DNA of 44,070 nt from Planctomycetota bacterium (GTDB lineage: Bacteria > Planctomycetota > UBA1135 > UBA2386), in NCBI GenBank assembly GCA_016235155.1, contig JACRLW010000020.1, forward strand, positions 5,345 to 49,414, written 5' to 3'. Both the position numbers and the translations under genes were made by a program. The notes beneath the pieces are model-generated. The model did no database searches, was not told where the DNA came from, and saw nothing but the letters and a program-made list of their open reading frames with translations. Positions 42,804 to 44,070 of this stretch are shown piece by piece. The first letter of the stretch is position 1, and each line of letters opens with the position of its first letter.

Positions 42804-44070
42804 CTTCCGCCCTCCGCGAACCACGCTCGCAACGCCGCAAGGTCGATCTTCTGGTTGGGAGTGCGCGGCAGGGCATCCAGGACCCTCACCAGCGAAGGCA
42901 CCATCCAGGGCGGCAGGCGGCGCTTGCACTCGCTCTTCACGCGCTCGGCGATCGCGAGCCCATCGACGGTCGCGTCGCCGGGCACGACCGCGACGGCGAG
43001 CGACGTGAGGTCGTCGGGACCCATGGGCACACCGACCGCCGCTGCGCTGCGCACGCCGTCGACCGCGCGCACGACCTCGACGACCTCGTCGGGCGAGATG
43101 CGATGGCCGTCGACCTTGATCTGCTCGTCGCTCCGCCCGACGAGTTCGAGCCAACCGTCCTCGTCGCGCCGCGCAAGGTCGCCGGTCCACACGCAGGTCT
43201 CACCGGCGTGGCCGGGGCGCGGATCGCCGCGGAAGCGCTTCGCCGTGTCCGCATCGCGGTTCCAGTAGCCGCGCGCGACGCACGCGCCGCAGTGGACGAG
43301 TTCGCCGGCGACGCCGTGCGGGACTTCGCGGCCGGTCGCGGGGTCGACGACGAGCAGGGTCACCTCGGGCATCGCCTTGCCGATGCTGCGCGGCCGTGAC
43401 GCCAGTTCACCAGGCGGCACGAAGCTCGAACGGAACGCCTCGGTCAGGCCGTACATCGCGAACAACCCGACCCAGGGCAGGTGCTCGTGCACGAAGCGGA
43501 TCACGCGCTCCGGCAGGCGACCGCCGCTGTTCGTCGCGTAACGCCACGCGCGCAGCGCATCGCACGGCACCGCGCCCGATCCGAGGGCCGCGATCAGGTC
43601 GACCCAGATCTCGGGCACACCGGCGAGGCCGGTGATCGACTCGCGCGCGAGCGTGCGCAGCAGTTCTCCCGCGGTGAGGTAGCTCGCGAGCGTGACGCGC
43701 GCGCCCGCGTACGCCGCGGCCATCACCTGGTTGAGGCCGTAGTCGAAGCTCAGCGGCAGCACCGCGGCGACGTGGTCCTTCGGACCGAGCTCGAGGTAGC
43801 CCGCGACGATGCGCGCGCCGTCGCAGAGGCTTCGCTGCGTCTGCACGATGCCCTTGGGCCGGCCGGTCGAACCGCTCGTGTAGAGCAGGATCGCCGGCGC
43901 GTCGGGATCGGCGGACGCCGGGCCCTCGCGCTCCTCCTCCGTCAGCAACGCGGCCCATGGCGGTGCGTCGTTCGCGTCGACGACGACGCGCGTGCCCGCG
44001 AACGCATGCGCGGGATCGACGAGTGCGTTCGCCTTCGCGGCACTCGTGAGCAGCAGCGCGGGCGAGCAGT
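42800..44070 (-). CDS. AMP-forming acyl-CoA ligase, exosortase A-associated type, 5' partial
   Basis: The gene enters from beyond the right edge; 423 codons including the stop are in the window. ILLYTSGSTGRPKG is the P-loop of the adenylate-forming family; PLSFDYGLNQV, ITGLAGVPEIW, ATNSGGRLPE and MYGLTEAFRSSFVPP follow; GRSDEQIKVDGHRISPDEV and the catalytic Lys in TPNQKIDL close it. The run of PLSFDYGL, NSGG and GLTEAFRS with a PRSIGKA segment matches the ligase of the exosortase A gene set (TIGR03098 type) as I know it. It activates an acid as an acyl-AMP. It is coupled to the NUDIX gene by ATGA. Confidence 0.85.
   Translation of the reverse strand, partial: CSPALLLTSAAKANALVDPAHAFAGTRVVVDANDAPPWAALLTEEEREGPASADPDAPAILLYTSGSTGRPKGIVQTQRSLCDGARIVAGYLELGPKDHVAAVLPLSFDYGLNQVMAAAYAGARVTLASYLTAGELLRTLARESITGLAGVPEIWVDLIAALGSGAVPCDALRAWRYATNSGGRLPERVIRFVHEHLPWVGLFAMYGLTEAFRSSFVPPGELASRPRSIGKAMPEVTLLVVDPATGREVPHGVAGELVHCGACVARGYWNRDADTAKRFRGDPRPGHAGETCVWTGDLARRDEDGWLELVGRSDEQIKVDGHRISPDEVVEVVRAVDGVRSAAAVGVPMGPDDLTSLAVAVVPGDATVDGLAIAERVKSECKRRLPPWMVPSLVRVLDALPRTPNQKIDLAALRAWFAEGGR

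Overview
The window is GC-rich and gene-dense, with short intergenic gaps and many ATGA/GTGA start-stop overlaps. Lipoprotein signals, ExbB/ExbD and a type IV-like prepilin point to a diderm bacterium. The DXS of the clade with GDA in place of GDG in the thiamine site, the HEAT and TPR secreted proteins, the DUF255 protein and the exosortase-type ligase fit Planctomycetota or a related PVC lineage. That placement is an inference; no rRNA, tRNA, CRISPR array or insertion sequence was seen.

Layout. 1-188 is the tail of a DSHCT-type helicase. 233-5999 is a minus-strand run: secreted HEAT-like protein, membrane-anchored coiled-coil protein, IspA, DXS and NAD kinase, so isoprenoid precursor supply plus NADP. 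6077-10229 holds two divergent TPR-type lipoproteins, one with an HExxH motif. 10237-11486 holds a GNAT acetyltransferase and a small unknown protein. 11493-15676 is a trehalose module: fused OtsA-OtsB, diverging from a GH15 glucoamylase/trehalase-like enzyme across an inverted repeat and an A-tract. 15698-18432 holds a DUF255 thioredoxin-fold protein and a small lipoprotein.

18458-26299 is the most interesting block: a TPR protein, an ExbB/TolQ channel, an ExbD/TolR subunit and a 1202-residue protein. The large protein combines a TolB-like propeller, a TonB/TolA-like SxxxH membrane helix, a disordered Ala/Pro linker of about 430 residues and a terpene-cyclase-like alpha/alpha toroid. Its parts match those of Tol-Pal in a new arrangement. 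The TPR gene carries a +1 frameshift near its 3' end.

26598-31697 holds RibD, MiaB, two tandem pseudopilin paralogs (one without a prepilin cleavage site), a HEAT lipoprotein and an HU protein. 31856-33983 holds a frameshifted mnmA, diverging from yajC-yraN. 34105-42228 is a plus-strand run: exosortase-type polyprenyl-phosphate sugar transferase, SerA, a thioredoxin-like protein cut from its signal peptide by two in-frame TGA codons, a degenerate MA-type peptidase, a SerB-like phosphatase, a class V aminotransferase and a Xer recombinase. SerA, the aminotransferase and the phosphatase could together make serine. 42219-44070 (minus) holds a NUDIX hydrolase coupled to an exosortase-associated AMP-forming ligase that runs off the window.
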